NCBI RefSeq assembly: GCF_963169125.1
Contig: NC_084795.1
Location: 136,501,701 to 136,565,700 of the forward strand
Direction: 5' to 3'
Length of the DNA: 64,000 nucleotides
Source of the DNA: Humulus lupulus
Taxonomy: Eukaryota; Streptophyta; Magnoliopsida; Rosales; Cannabaceae
Part shown: piece after piece, positions 19,831 through 32,963 of the stretch
Numbering within the stretch: the first letter of the stretch is position 1
Layout: each line of letters starts with the position of its first letter
The notes under the pieces: generated by a model
Database searches by the model: none
Seen by the model: the letters and a program-made list of their open reading frames with translations, nothing else
Told to the model about the DNA's origin: nothing
Translations under genes and position numbers: made by a program

Positions 19831-20728
19831 TAAAACAAGTAAATCATATTTACCTTTCTTCTTCTCTTTTAGGTCTGAGAGATACTTAGGACAATTTCTC
19901 TTCAGTGACCCTCAACTCCACAATGAAAGTATGTCCCCGTGGGCCACATTTTCTTGGAAGTTTTGTTATCCTTGTTCTCTTTGTTCTCATGCCTTTAGAT
20001 GACTTTTTAGGCTTCTTTTCTTGTTTTTTGTTGTCTTTTTCATTGGACTTCTTTCTTTTCTTATTTTTCCATTTTGAAGAGGAAGGTTTATAATCAGCAA
20101 CATTTGCTTCTTCTACTTTTGTATTACTCTTGTTGAGTGATTCAAAAGTCTGCAACTCATTTAACAGTCGAGTCATATTGTACTCCAACTTGTTCATAAC
20201 ATAGTTGGTAGTAAATGTGGAAAAATATGGTGTGAGTGATTCAAGAATCAGACTAACTTGAGTCCTCTCATCAATGGTTGCTCCATGAACTTCCCCATCA
20301 TGCATTGTATTGATCATGTTTAGAACATGTTCTTAGAAAAAAAAAACTCCTTTCTTCATTTTCATGTTCATATAGGCACTAGTAGCCTCATGTCTGCATT
20401 GATCAAACTGCAATGCAAACATGGCTTGAAGAGACTCCCATATCTCATATGCAGTCTCCATTTCTTCATGCTTCTTTCGGAGTACATCACTCATATTAGC
20501 AAGCATGTAGCATTTATTCTTGTTGTTGGATAATATCCAAGCATCATACTTCTTCCTAGCAGTTTTGGGAGCAGTGGCAGCAGGGACCTCAGAACATTCC
20601 TCAGTAAAGACAAACTCGTGGTTCTCACAAATCAACATAATGTTCATGTTTGATTTCCATTTCATAAAATTATCACCAGTGAGTTTCTCATTTGCAAGTA
20701 AAGAAGTAATAGGGTTTGAGCTAGACAT
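19831..20728 (-). pseudogene. gag: copia gag remnant
   Basis: The start is probably the ATG at 20728 (MSSSNPITSLLANEKLTGDN), typical of plant copia gag with the WKSNMN segment and YEIWESLQAMF. A frameshift occurs in the A-run at about 20337-20344. The second half continues at 20317 with TIDERTQVSLILESL and YVMNKLEYNM, then a Lys-rich tail. The zinc knuckle near 19905-19945 is broken: its first Cys is Tyr and a TGA follows GVEGH. It cannot give a functional nucleocapsid. Confidence 0.9.
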
Positions 20729-22548
20729 TATTGCTAGAATAAATAAATGAATTTAGCACATATAATGAATATCAATAATTTTTTAATAGAAAAAATGATG
20801 CATGAATACAACTAATGTAAATAACACATAAAAAACTCTTATTACTAATTTTGTGATAAATTAATTTGACAATTAATGGACAAGCTTTAGGATAGGTTAG
20901 ACTAATCTCAAACTAATTTTGAGACACTTCTCAAATCCATAAGTGAAAACTTAAAATAAACCATTTTCTCTTTTGACTTACGAACAACCGCTTGTTTGGT
21001 CAAGATTAAGTAGTCTGCTCGAAAGACTAGTTAACCTTTGTGAGTATAACTCATTATTTTAGATTAAAGACTTAACTCAAGAGTGTGCCTTAGGGTCAGT
21101 CAAACTTGAAATAAATCATTCAACCCTATTCTTTAAAGATAAAGAAGTTAACCTTTTGTAATAACACAGTTAGAAACCTTCCTTAGAGGGACGCAAACAA
21201 AGGTGTCTTGAGGTCCATTCCGCAAAACATCAGTGTTAACTAACAATGGAGACCATAGGAGTTATTGTTACATCTCCTTCTCCCACTCACTATTTTATAA
21301 TATGTGCTTTCTCAAAACATCCTATGCATTCTCAAAATATGTGTTTTCTCAAAATATCGGTGTTACCAAATGATATTCTAATAATTACTAATCTCATTAA
21401 GCATTTAAACATCAAACAAGATTTAATCAATCTACTAAATAGGCCTTTAAACTATCTAGTTTATTAATTCTCTAATTATTAATAATATCATTTTCCTATC
21501 TAATAAAATTAATTATCAAATAGATTTAAAATTAATACTTAAAATCAATTTACCGCCTTGTTCTAGATTAAACTGGATTAATTATAGTATTCACCAAATA
21601 AAAGCATATAATAAAATAGGATGTTCCTAATCAAAAAATGTTGCTACTCGTACGAGATGCATGATTTAATTAGATATTATGTGGGTAATATGTATGACAT
21701 GTTACAATGTATGACAATGCTATTAAAAATTTTTAATATATTCAAACATTTAAATAAATAAATAAATGTGAGCCAGGTGTTTTGGGTATTTCTAGAAAAA
21801 TTACAACACTTACAATAAATTACAAAATAAAATAAAAATAAAACCAATGCATCATGTAGAATTTTCATCTCCATCTTTTGGGTCTTCTATAATTTTGATG
21901 CCATCAAGCCCAATTTTGAATTATAAAAGACTTCAATAATTTTTTTAAAATATTAAACCTTGCCACTTAATTTAAAATTTAATTTGAATTTTAAAATTCA
22001 AATTAACAATTTGGGCCAAGCCCACAAATTCAAGGAAACGACCAGCCACCCTAGGGCTCGAATAAGGAGCCAGGTGGTGGAAGTTTGCAATTTGGGATCG
22101 ATTTGGTGCAGACGGCTCAAAAGCCACTTATGCACCAACACCGCAGAAAAGGCGCAACTAGGAAGGCATGCAAGGCACGGCAAGGCGCACAAGGCACGAA
22201 TCTGGGCATCAGGTGCGCGGGGTGCCAGGTGCGTGCATCAAAGGTACTAGGCGCCAAGCACGAATGTGGAAGTTAGTGCCGAGAGGGCTCGGGCTCTCTT
22301 GGGGCTTGGGATTAAAACTTTGTAAATAATTTTTACAAATACAAAAAATTAAATTTTAAAAATCCTATGCCCCATATGGCTTACAATTTTGTAGATCAAG
22401 AAAAATTAAGAACAATTCATAAACCCAAAAACACCATATAATTAATGACTCTTAAGAACAAACATCCATCTATTCATCACATATTACAATAATATAAGAA
22501 CATATATTATACCCACACAGTAATTAATGTATGCAGAGATTAATGACC
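20729..22548 (-). other. copia leader between gag and primer site (no gene)
   Basis: About 1.8 kb of mostly AT-rich sequence without a recognisable gene. A GC-rich stretch at about 22020-22320 has repeated GGCAC/GGCGC words. Such long leaders are common in plant copia elements. The small open frames at 21960-22276 are confined to the GC-rich patch and look incidental. Confidence 0.7.
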
Positions 22549-22560
22549 GCTCTGGTACCA
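22549..22560 (-). other. primer-binding site of the copia element
   Basis: On the minus strand TGGTACCAGAGC, one base off the initiator-tRNA complement TGGTATCAGAGC. It lies 5 nt inside the LTR end. Confidence 0.85.
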
Positions 22561-22565
22561 ATTTT

Positions 22566-23938
22566 TGGTAACTGGTTTACCATGTGCGCAGCGTAATGCA
22601 CAGGGTGGTGGGCCTAAGGATTTCAACAAAAATATTTAAATAATTGAATATGCAAACATTAATCAATGAGAATCCTTGCTATCTTTTTGTATCTACTACG
22701 AACATCTAATCTAAAGCAATCTCCAAAATACTCCGACCAAGATCTTCCAAGATGTATCTCTATAGTTCAATACGTGTGTGGGCATGTAGAGTTATGGTTG
22801 GAATTTTTTTTATTCACAAGATATTCTCAACACATGAGATCTTGATATATCAATGTCTGAGACAATTTTGAGGGATAGAAAAAATATTACGATATATTTT
22901 TGTCTCTGTGAAAAGCTTAGAATTTTTTCTCTCTAGAATATTCTCTTTGTTAAGCATATTGAAAACAATTTTCTATTTGATAGATTTATAAAAGGATTAG
23001 TTAAATTCAAAATTTAAATTATAAACCAACTATTAAATAAATAATTAATTAAATAAGAGAAATATCCAAGATCTAATCTTTGACCTAGTCACACACCAAT
23101 CATCTATTAATGGTTTAATCATTACCTACAAATTAATAATCTATTAATGATTCATAATTAAAGTAGGGATAAGATACCTCTTTAATTATATTTTGTTTCC
23201 TTAAGTACCATTAACTTTACTAGTGAAGGTTAATTTATAAACTGATTTATGAATTTGAGCTCAATAACCATTTAGTTCCAAAAGCTTACCCTTATGAGAA
23301 CCATTATTCAACTCCTCTCAGAAAGGTATAGGTTCTATATCTGTATATTATGTCCCCAGCTATTTGCACTAATGAGTTCCCAAAACAAAAGTTTTTATCC
23401 TATTCATTTTGACAAACCATAATGAGTGAATCAAAGAATCCAAATAACATAAATAGGAGTTCATAATAACTTCAAGATTAAGATAAATTTGTATATAATT
23501 ATCTTATTGATATGTTTAACTAATACTTATAAAACAAACGATATTTAGTTAAGTATTAATAACATATCAGATCATATTCATGTATAACTACTTTATACAA
23601 AGTACATCAACTAAGATGTCCTACTACATTAGTAATTCAGATCTAGATTACATGTATTCGTAATACTAGTGAACCGTACTTACAACATTTAATCCAAAGA
23701 TTCCATATAACTTTGTTTTACTGCGAACTATTTAAATTCGTTCCCTATAATCTTAATTCTCTTGTACCAATACAAGATTGTACTCACAATAACAAATTTT
23801 GAATTTTTTTTATATTCATATAATATTATTCTAATAATAATAATAGCAAACAATCAAAATATACAAAAATTAATTTTGATTATTTATTTAATAAAACATT
23901 GCTCAACACATATGCTTTAAAGGGCATAATTCCCAACA
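22566..23938 (-). repeat. 5' LTR of the copia element
   Basis: On the minus strand it begins TGTTGGGAATTATGCCC, a familiar start of plant copia LTRs, and ends CCAGTTACCA just before the primer site. It is 1373 bp and AT-rich. The partner LTR is not in the window. The right flank is GTCGC. Confidence 0.85.
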
Positions 23939-24192
23939 GTCGCCTCCTAGAGGCAACAAATCCTTTGAAAGAGGTACCGAGGTGAGGCGACGCATCGCCT
24001 ATTCTGTCCGTATGAATCCGTACAGCGAAGTGTTTTGGCTCCAAAATTAAAATTAAAATACTCTAATCTCATTGGTTGAGTTGAATGAGGTTCATATTCT
24101 ATTGAAAGGGTTCATTTGAGTTAATTGGTGACTCGATCACTCACCTCACTCTCTCTCTCTCTAAAAGAACTAACCTCTCTCTCTTTCTCTAT
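23939..24192. other. short flank between copia LTR and C solo LTR
   Basis: No gene. An 8-bp inverted repeat GTCGCCTC/GAGGCGAC (23939-23946, 23984-23991) and GGCGA-CGCA-TCGCC lie in the first 65 nt, giving three GGCGAC-type arms. A CT-rich run is at about 24145-24187. The last five bases (TCTAT) are the left target duplication of the C solo LTR. Confidence 0.6.
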
Positions 24193-24639
24193 TATAAAAC
24201 GCCCAAATCTAATACTTTGTAAAACTTTTACATGCTCATAAACTTATAGAAGAAAGCCACTTATTATATGAAAAATCTCAGTGGGGCATTGCTAAAACAT
24301 GTAAATTGGGCCCAATAGTTTAAAAAATAAAAATAATAGTTTTCATGCAACGTTTTAAAAATAAATAAAGTTCAAGTCTCACTGATGAGTTCTGAAAAGT
24401 TAAAAATAAACATAACATTATTCTTTAGAAATTGGCGTTAAGCTAATCATTTTCTCGCCCATAGGGTACCCCCATGCCATACACATCCTGATGTCGGAAC
24501 TCCCCACATCACCATGCATGCCAAAAAGAAATCTTATTTGCTACTTGGAAGGAAAAGTAAGGGGGTTGGCTAAAAGCCCAATGAGGAAGTACAAACAACA
24601 CACAAGTAAACACTACAAAACATATTCACATTCATACAT

Positions 24640-24892
24640 CGTTACACATCATACTTAACCTCATCATCATACGTCGTCATCATAAACATCATTATCATAA
24701 ACGTTATCATCGTAAACATTATCAACATAAACATCATCATCATCATAAACATTATCATCATAGCATCATCATCATACACATCATTATCACAAACATTATC
24801 ATCGTAAACATTATCAACATAAACATCATCATCATAAATATTATCATCATAACATCATCATCATAAACATTATCATCATAAACATCATCATC
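24640..24892. repeat. (ATC)n-rich microsatellite in C-solo
   Basis: About 250 bp of interrupted CAT/ATC units with AAACAT spacers. The corresponding part of the other C LTR (about 48415-48500) has only short interrupted runs, so the array expanded in this copy. Confidence 0.9.
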
Positions 24893-25361
24893 ATATCTTT
24901 GTGAACATGGCCCGCTATCTTGTCCATGTCACATCTTGAGGTAAACAGGATCTCTGGTCCTTGAATAACCTCGGCGCGTCCGCCCTATGAGTTACGTCTT
25001 TATATCCTTAGTAACGCGAGTTACGTCTTCACATCCTTAGTGACCCCTTTGTTGTATCGCGTTCATCTCGCTAACAACCATTTCATATCATACAGCATTC
25101 AAATCACATACAATCCAGTCATATCAACACAAAATAGCATTTCATAATTCATATCGCAAAATGTATCATCATACATAACGTTCTTACTCATACAAGTCAA
25201 TCTTACCGTTCACAACATAAATAAAGAAAATTATATCTAACTTCCTTACCTCACGTCCAAGCAAAGCAAAAATCGACAAACTTCACAACGACTTTCTTGT
25301 GCCCAACTCATATACCCCATGTGTGCATGGGCCATGCACACATGGTGAAAACGACACATAT

Positions 25362-25655
25362 TGTACCGACCCAAAATTACTAATAAGACTTAAGGGCCTA
25401 GATTAGTGTGTCGGGAGGGCATAATTGGAGGTTGTGTGAATTAATGGTGAGATAACCTTATAAACTTAAGTTAAATAAAACAAAACAAAAGAAACTTTTA
25501 GAACATTGTGAACCGACCCAAGGCACCCTCTATTCTCTCTCTTCTTCCTCTAAGTTATTCCAAGGGGAATTTTGAAGAACAAAGCTAGGATTTGGGGCTC
25601 TAACACTTAGAGATTGGTCTGTGTCAATTGGTGGATTCAAGAAAAGCAAAGGTAA
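25362..25655 (+). repeat. A2 5' LTR, piece 1
   Basis: Matches the start of the A2 3' LTR (40918 onward), but about 290 bp of that copy, including the CCACATTATTATGTGG palindrome, is deleted here. It ends in CAAAGGTAA, where the AG|GTAAG donor-like site was split by the B insertion with target duplication GGTAA. Confidence 0.85.
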
Positions 25656-25707
25656 TGTAACGCCCCAACTCCAGGGACCGTTACAGTGTGCCTTATAAAC
25701 AGTGCTA

Positions 25708-25942
25708 AACTCGCTAATCGAGTCATTTGGCCAAAATCGTGTAACTAAGTATGATTACGGTTTAGGGATTAAAAATTTTGGTTAAGATGTAACGTTTCAC
25801 TAGAACGTTTATTATATACATTGGGATCCCAAAAATATAATTTAAAGGTCTATTACAAGAAAATATTTACAACCAGCCGATCTAGGCGGCAAAACAGGGT
25901 TTAACCCTAGCTCCTCTTCAAACCTCGGCCGTGGTGGTCGAG
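25708..25942 (-). other. conserved stem-loops H2 (25708-25724) and H1 (25924-25942), B3
   Basis: Minus strand H1 is CTCGACC-ACCAC-GGCCGAG with one A-C mismatch. H2 is GACTCG-ATTAG-CGAGTT, ending in a G-T wobble. Arm lengths and loop positions equal those in A-family LTRs. Confidence 0.5.
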
Positions 25943-26013
25943 CAACTACATATGTACACATCATCACCTAAGCTCTCTAACTCAAGGATGGTCCAGCTTT
26001 CTCTTGCCTTTAC

Positions 26014-27060
26014 CTGCACCACATAGCACCCGTGAGCCGAAGCCCAACAAGAAAACTTAATATGCTCATGAACAGTTATAACATGTCATCAAATCATAAG
26101 GCACACGCCTAGCAGATATAGCCCTATTCAAGCAGGCAAATGAGTTCACGTAATGTTGAGTATAACACATCAACCAATGATCATAATAATCATCCAGGGC
26201 TTTTATCCGAATATAGAAGAGTGACAGTGGTACAGTCACTAAGGTGGGTTCCGTTCCCAATAGCCATGTGATGTTAGAGTCACCGGGGCTTATAGATAAG
26301 TGATCATTTAACTAGCTTAACAAGATAGGTATCTGGTGAAATAATCACCAGCATAAACCTGTCGAGTAAATAAGTGATCATTTCACTAGCTTAGATAGGA
26401 TAGGTGCATGATGATTAGTCACCAACATAACCTTCCTCATGACCATAGAGTCATAACCCTGGAACATCGTTCCCTAGCCATGTGACAAGCAGTCACCTAG
26501 GCCTTAGGCCTTGGCTCTGAGTGACTAGTCAAGCGCTTATAAGTTCATCGACCATAGGGTCGGTCCAGCGCCATTCAATGCTGATATCGATTAGATCTAA
26601 TCTTCATTCGGCCCTGCGTTCAGGACGCTATTGCCATTTCTGACTCTTAGGTCAGTGTCCCTGACTAGTCAGTACCATAAACAAGTAAACAATGCCACCA
26701 ATCATATATCACATATATCCAATATTCGAATGCAGGGCATCCAGCACGCTTACTCAACAATTACTAGCATAATTAGGAAACATGCATAAACACAGAGGCT
26801 CAAGCTCTGAACATTCTCATATTCAATAATCATAGCATGCCCTAATCACATGTTTCTCGTGCATCACATGCATCATATTTAACCACTTGACATGCCTCAA
26901 CAATAATCATGCATGCCACATTTAATAATCCAACATGCATCAAGAATAACCATGCATGTCATACATACACAGGGTGCAGTTTTCTTACCTCAGATTCGAG
27001 CTAGAATGAATAAAAGAACGACCCTTGAGAACGATCAACTTTTAGTCCTTTAGCGGTCAC
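26014..27060 (-). other. putative LTR intron 2 (26014-26988) and exon 2 (26989-27060) of B3
   Basis: On the minus strand exon 2 is 72 nt, between TTATGACTAG and CTGAG|GTAAGAAAAC. The intron is 975 nt and ends GGTGCAG|GTAAAGG, with a CTCAC site in CGGCTCACGGG just upstream. Confidence 0.5.
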
Positions 27061-27855
27061 CTAGTCATAACCAAATACAGGAAACCATCAATAAAATGAT
27101 AATAAAGGGTTCCCAAACCAAGATCTAGCCTCCGGGACATCAATCCCCACTAATTCGGGTAGTAGGAACGATCCTGAGGCCTAAAACCAAGTTCCCAGGG
27201 CCAAAACACTCAAACGGGCTCAACCCTGCTCAAGGGCTGCGGCCCTAGCACCTTGGCCCGCGGTCCCCAGCCACTCCAAAAGCAAGGGCCGCGGCGCCCA
27301 ACACCAAGGGTCGCGGCGCCCAGCAAGGGCAAAACTGCTCCACCTGCTTCTTCGAGCTAAGGCCGCGGCCCCTAACCCAGAGCCATCTCCAAACACAATT
27401 TCCAGCATCCCAAAGCCTCCAAAATCATGCCTAAACATTACCAAATCATCAAATTAAAGTTCTCAATCTTCCCAATGATCCAAAACCATCAAATTCCAAG
27501 GCTCGAACAAACCAAAAACTCAACGATTCACAAAAGCCAATTCTAAGCTTAGAAACTCTAAAAACTCAAAACTTAAACTTAGATTACCTTCGATTGCGTT
27601 GTTTTTCATCAAATCCTTCGGTTAAGAAGCTTCTAATCTTTCCTAGGATCACTATGCCTCGATCCTCGCTTGATTCCGACTCCTAGAACTCGAGCTAACT
27701 TCAAAAAGGCTCTGAACGGTAAAATGAGCTAACGAAGGAGAGAGGAAATGTTTTCTAACATACTTTCTATCTGACAAGCTACTTCAAGGTTAAGTAACCT
27801 CAAATAAAACCTAGTGCTCGGGGTCCCGAAAACACCCCCGAGGACATTATCTTCC

Positions 27856-28910
27856 AGAATTTCCTCCTGACCTCAAATACTCCCAATTTATCATCAAATA
27901 AACATTCTTATTACCCAATAATTGACCCCGTTATGAAAAAACCACTAACTCATAATATAAGATCGTCTCATGCCAAATAGCTCGAATATATCTCCATAAT
28001 AATGAAATCTCATTCACAAATTACAATATGCACCCAAATATACAAATATGCCCTCAACAAGCCAAATTACCAAAATGCCCTTATAATTATAAATACACCC
28101 ATATGCATGCATTTATCATCATATAATAATATAATTCACATTAACATGCATATAATCATTTAATATCATAATAAATCAATTATGGCCCTCCCGGCCTCCT
28201 AATTAAGGTCCTAACCCTTATTAGGAAATTTGGGGAATTACAGGTAAGCATTAAACTGTTATTTTAGCTAGTTAATTCGGTGGTTATTGGCTGGTTTTCT
28301 TACTTCTTTTAGGGTGTTGAAGTTGAAGATTAAATCTTGAGTTTGATGAGTTTTAAAGCTAGAGTTTTTTAGCTTTTGTTGTTGGAATCATAGTGGAACT
28401 TCTGGGATGATTAAAATAAATTGTTTGATTGATTTAAGGTGTAATTGGCTTGGTTTTGGTTGAGAAAATGGTGGTGTTTTTGGGTTTTGACGAGGTCGAG
28501 CCACGGCTCAGTTCTTGGTATGTCGCAGCCCTTCGAAGCAGATGGAGGCTGAGGAAGAAGGGCGGGCCGCGGCATGGGGTATGCTGAGTTGTGGCCCATG
28601 TCTATTTCTGGGCATGGTTGAGCCTCTGTTTGGGGCCATGCTGTAGCATGGGAAGTTTGAGCTGCGGCCCTTAAGGGCATTTCTAGCCTTTTGGAGTTTT
28701 TAAGCATAGGAACCTAACTTAGGGTGCTCGGGATCGATCCCACTACCATGTTTGGTGGAATTCGATGTCCTGGAGGCTAGAACTCTATCCTGAAACGCTT
28801 ATACAATTATTGATGGAATCATTTATCATGGTTGTGACTAGGTATACGCTTGGGCTCGAGGCAGGATCGTGCTCGGGGGTCGTCTTTCTTCATCAAAGCA
28901 CTTGAAATTA
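27856..28910. repeat. duplicated segment, copy 1 (1055 bp)
   Basis: Equals 34573-35627 with no gaps (offset 6717). The first 387 bp are the end of a B LTR, with 8 mismatches by eye, all before about 28066. The remaining 668 bp are A2 LTR and appear identical. The copy ends in GAAATTA, joined to TGGCCCTCCC of another B LTR, with AATTA shared by both parents. Confidence 0.93.
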
Positions 28911-28984
28911 TGGCCCTCCCGGCCTCCTAATCAAGGTCCTAACCCTTATTAAGAAATTTGGGGCATTACAACTATCCACTCCTT

Positions 28985-30835
28985 ACAGAAATTTCGTCCT
29001 CGAAATTTATCTGAACTGCCGGAATATCAATTTCGCGCAACTGATTCCAGTTCCCAGGTTGTTACTTCGACCTCACTGTCTCTATAGCATTACCTTAACC
29101 CAAGGTACACTCTATTCAACAGAACCTTATTACTTCTGTTACAGTCTAAACTGTCTATTCCTTACCGAAATACTTAATCTTAACCTTCAGATTCTTATTA
29201 CTCAACTTATGAGTTCCTTTAACCCATGTCCACTGCATGGAAGTACATATCACATTGTATACAACTGACAGTGCCAAAGATAAGGCTGATCCAAAGTCAA
29301 CCTAACCAGACCTCTCCAGGATTCAACTGCCGAGATAATCTAGGGCTTAGCTTGCCTTTAACTCCTCACCCCTTTCCATGGTGATACTTTAAAGAAGATC
29401 CATTCTTCTACCTGGAATTCCACGTTCCTACTTTTCAATTCAGTCAAACTTTTCCATTTATTCTGAGAAGTGAGCATCCAAGCTCCACCCTTTAATAATC
29501 TCAATAGTCCCGTGAACCACCTCAGGATTTAGATATATATATTCTAACTCATTCATCTTATAAGATGTTCTTCCAATAATAATTGGATAACCCTCTCTCT
29601 CTGATTTACCACCAGTCTGCGAGTAGTAAACTGTACTGAATTCCATCTATATTCTCATTGCCTTCTTAACCCTTCCAAAACTTGGAAGTCACAATAGAGT
29701 CTTCATCTGATAAAATAGACCTTGAGTTTCATGAAGGCGTTCTATCCCTCTCACAAAGAGATTTGAATATTGATCAGTTGTCCTTACTTATCCTTACTGA
29801 CAGAAGTGAACTCATTTCAAATACTGGTCCATAATGACCCAATGCCAACTCACGCTGACCCATTAACCTGAAAATCCCACCGCGAAACCCATCGCGATGC
29901 TCCCTTATTTCCATTATGGAATACTCAAAGGCTACAATAGCCCCACTGATTCCTGACACTCAAATCTGACCTGCTATCAGGCTAAAAAATTTACCACACA
30001 TCCCATTACATCCCTCTCCATCACAGGCCACCATTATAAAACTTTCATATCCGGTTACATTTCCATGATGCTCGAATGAAGAGAATAGAAGAATAGTATG
30101 AGATTCATCCAGAATCTCCCAACTAATCTCAATGTCCATCGGATTCCAAATCCGACCCTTATACCACAATAAGTTCATATCTAACATTGCACAACTCTTA
30201 GCTAATCCAGCTAAGACTTTCCATTCAATCTTTTTTTTTTATCTGTGGTTCAATTAGTCATCTTTCCTTTTAATCCTTTCTGAAATGATAATCTCAAGCA
30301 TAACACTGGCCACCTGGCCCACCAGAAACTCTACTCTAGTCCTGGCCAGATCCTTTAACCAACATATTGCTTACGCAATTACTTTTCTCTGTCACTGAGA
30401 TGTCATAACGACCTACTAACTGGTTCTGATTTGCAAGAAAACTCAAAACTATTTCCCAAGGCACCTAAAATATCTTTACCACCCAAGGACACTCCTGTCC
30501 CTAAGGCATTCTTCAACCTTGGCAAATCTCCGCAGAGAAAATACCACAATACCATCGTCCAAGACGATCACAAATCTCATTCAAATAAACCTTTGAATGC
30601 TCTATTCATCTGATTCACAAACACTTGGCACTAAACCAATTCTCAAGACATATTCAGCACTCTCAGTGCTCTTATCTGATACAAACACAATCTTTTACAT
30701 AACTTCCTCTCTGATCTCTAACTGGTCCTAACCAGATCCAAGATCCACTTTAGAGAACTCCATCTTACTCAATAACTGAACCTTTAATTCTTACAACTCC
30801 GCTAAGCCATTCAAAACAGTGCTTATGTAACGACC
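28985..30835 (-). pseudogene. B4 integrase and late RT remnants
   Basis: From right to left: a decayed RT palm (FSKVDLGSG near 30750, then VIVLDDG near 30570), late RT, the integrase zinc module (WEILDESHT near 30100), and core/C-terminal pieces (QTGGKSER near 29600; LNPEVVHGTIE near 29510). The active-site regions are broken by many stops and shifts. It closely resembles the integrase part of B1, supporting the family assignment. The final part before the purine tract keeps the CGAGGACGAAAT motif also seen in A1 and A2. Confidence 0.78.
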
Positions 30836-32235
30836 CAAATTTGCTAATAAGGCTTAAGGGCTTTGATTAGCGTGCCTGGAGGGCATAATGGGAGGTATGC
30901 GTGAATTTAATGATTGAGATGCATGATTATGTGTACTATGGTATGTGATAATTCTAGCCCGTTGAGGGCATACGTGTGATAATTATGTGATGTGATTTGT
31001 ACCACGTGGGTGTGGTGATATTAATGCGATGCACGTGCCGAGACGGTCCTAGAGAGCTAGATAACTCAAAAGTCACAACGGGGTTTCATACCCGGCTCGG
31101 GAGGAGCCTAGGGGTATTTTGGGGATTTTGTAATTTAGTTCTTGTGGGATATTGGTAACCTGTGGTTTGGTAACTTGTGTAGCTGTTAGTAACCATAGAG
31201 AGTAACAAGATTGGTTAAAGGAAGTGGTAGAATTGTAAGGAAGTAGGAATGACAAAAAGGGCCTTGAGGTTTAGTTGGAATGGGAAATAGATGGAAGGGT
31301 AAAGTGGTCATTAGGCAAGGATTAGGATTACTTCAGCTGTAGGAAAAGGGAATACGTATTATACTTTGTGATATTTTGGTTTATGCTGAAATTGAAGGAA
31401 AGGGCTAGAAAGAAAAGGGAAATGAAGAAGGGGCTGAACTTGGGACCTAGGAGGAGACTCAAAGGGAGTTTGAGGCAATCAAAACCAGGTTTAAGCTAGG
31501 ACTTCTCAAAGGTAAGAATTGTGCTCTGTTTAAGTTGAATTTAAGTCTGAATTTTCAGAGATTAAGTGAGAAAACTTAAAGGGAATATGGCTGGTTTTAC
31601 TTTGAAATTCAATTAGGGTAATCAAGAGCAAAGAGGTTGGGAGCTGGAATTGGGAGGAGTTCAAGCTGAGTTTGATTGAGGTAAGAATCTTTAGCATGTT
31701 TAATTTCGTAATTGGTGTGGCTTAAGACTTTTGAAGCATGATTTGTAGTTTTGGAAGCCATGGTTAAAGTTTTAGGAATTTGAAACTCAAGATAGGATTT
31801 TGGGGTGTGTTTGTGTGATTGGGGTTGTTTGTGATGTTTATAGGTTGTTAAAGGGGTTCATTTGGGGTTCTGAATTGATTTTGAGGCTTAGGTATAAGTT
31901 TGGGGGATTTGGAGTGTTTTGGGTTCGGGAAAACGCAGGGGAAAAACCCAGAATTCTGGGCTCGCGAAGGAGCGCCGCGGCGCAAGGTTGTTTCTGGGCG
32001 GTGCGTGTGCTCTCTGGTTTTGTGGGCGCCGCGGCCCTATAGGGAAGCGCCGCGGCGCTAGGCCATTTTCAGAATGTGATATTTTGCAATTTTGAGCCTT
32101 TGCTCCGGGGATTCGGGGGATGTCTTCGGTGCATTGTTTTAGGGATTTGGAGCATTCCGAGAGTGTGGGATTGGTTCCGGGAAGTAGTTTTGGATTGGTT
32201 AATGATAAAGGATGTTTCGTTTGTGTTGTGACTAG

Positions 32236-32892
32236 GTCTTTGATGAGGTTCGGGTTAGAGGACCGTGCTCGTGGCTTTGGGGCATCGGAAGCTCGGGATA
32301 CAGGTAAGAAAGCTGCACCTGAGTATGTGGTTAGGTTGGGACTAAGTGTTCCCTATGTTTGTATGCATTGTTTTGTGAATGTGATTAACCATGTGGTCAC
32401 GATGGGACTAAGAGTTCCCAATATTTGCATATCATGTCATGAGATGGTGTTATTACACCATGGGACATGCGATTACCGGCCCAAGGGTGTTGGAATCATT
32501 ATTTGCGCACTGGAGCGCGGCTCAGCCACTGGGAGCTGAGGCAGCTTATTTATCACTGAGCTCGGTTAAGCTGGCCGGAGTCAGTGAGTATTACACTGGG
32601 GGCGGCCCTATTGAGCCGAAGACAGTGTGTTAAATAGAGGGTGCGACTAAGGGCGCCAACCCTGAATGTTATTTGATGGATATGACAATCTATTAGTTAT
32701 GAACGTGAATATTGTGCTATGAATATAGTTGATTGACTGTCTGGATGACAATTGTTATCACTACGTGGATAGGTGTTATGAACTGATGAACTTCTGATTA
32801 TGCACTGTGGAATATTTGATTATTGATGTTAATCTTGCTATGTTTTTATGCTTTCTTGCTGGGCCCTGGCTCACGGGTGCTACGTGGTGCAG
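32236..32892 (+). other. putative LTR exon 2 (32236-32303) and intron 2 (32304-32892) of A3
   Basis: Exon 2 is 68 nt, between TTGTGACTAG and ACAG|GTAAGAAAG. The intron is 589 nt and ends GGTGCAG|GTAAAGG, with CTCAC in CTGGCTCACGGG upstream. Confidence 0.5.
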
Positions 32893-32963
32893 GTAAAGGC
32901 AAGGGTAGGCTGAATCAACCATGAGTTGGAGAGCTCTGGGGGCGAGGTGTACATTGTCAGCTG

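Larger units (their letters stand above)
16766..23938 (-). mobile_element. Ty1/copia retrotransposon, minus strand, truncated by B1 within RT
   Basis: Reading right to left: LTR (22566-23938), primer site, leader, gag, protease, integrase, then RT, the copia order (integrase before RT). RT is cut at 16766 where B1 starts. The remainder and the second LTR are not in the window. A foreign insert lies between integrase and RT. Many frame breaks are present. Confidence 0.9.
25656..28242 (-). mobile_element. B3: solo LTR of family B
   Basis: 2587 bp, TGTAAC ... TTACA, flanked by GGTAA at 25651-25655 and 28243-28247. In minus orientation it shows the B layout: first donor near 27587/27588, GC-rich block (about 27225-27385), exon 2 at 26989-27060, intron 2 at 26014-26988, H1 at 25924-25942, TGGGATCCCA at 25822-25831 and H2 at 25708-25724. 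Its right 387 bp recur at 34573-34959. Confidence 0.92.

Noticed and set aside
21960..22276. Open frames in the copia leader
   Set aside because: Confined to a GC-rich patch with repeated GGCAC words; upstream of gag and without motif.
28411..28707. 98-codon minus-strand open frame, identical to 35128-35424
   Set aside because: Both lie in A2 LTR sequence within a duplicated segment. Identity reflects the duplication, not protein conservation, and the A2 3' LTR does not keep it.
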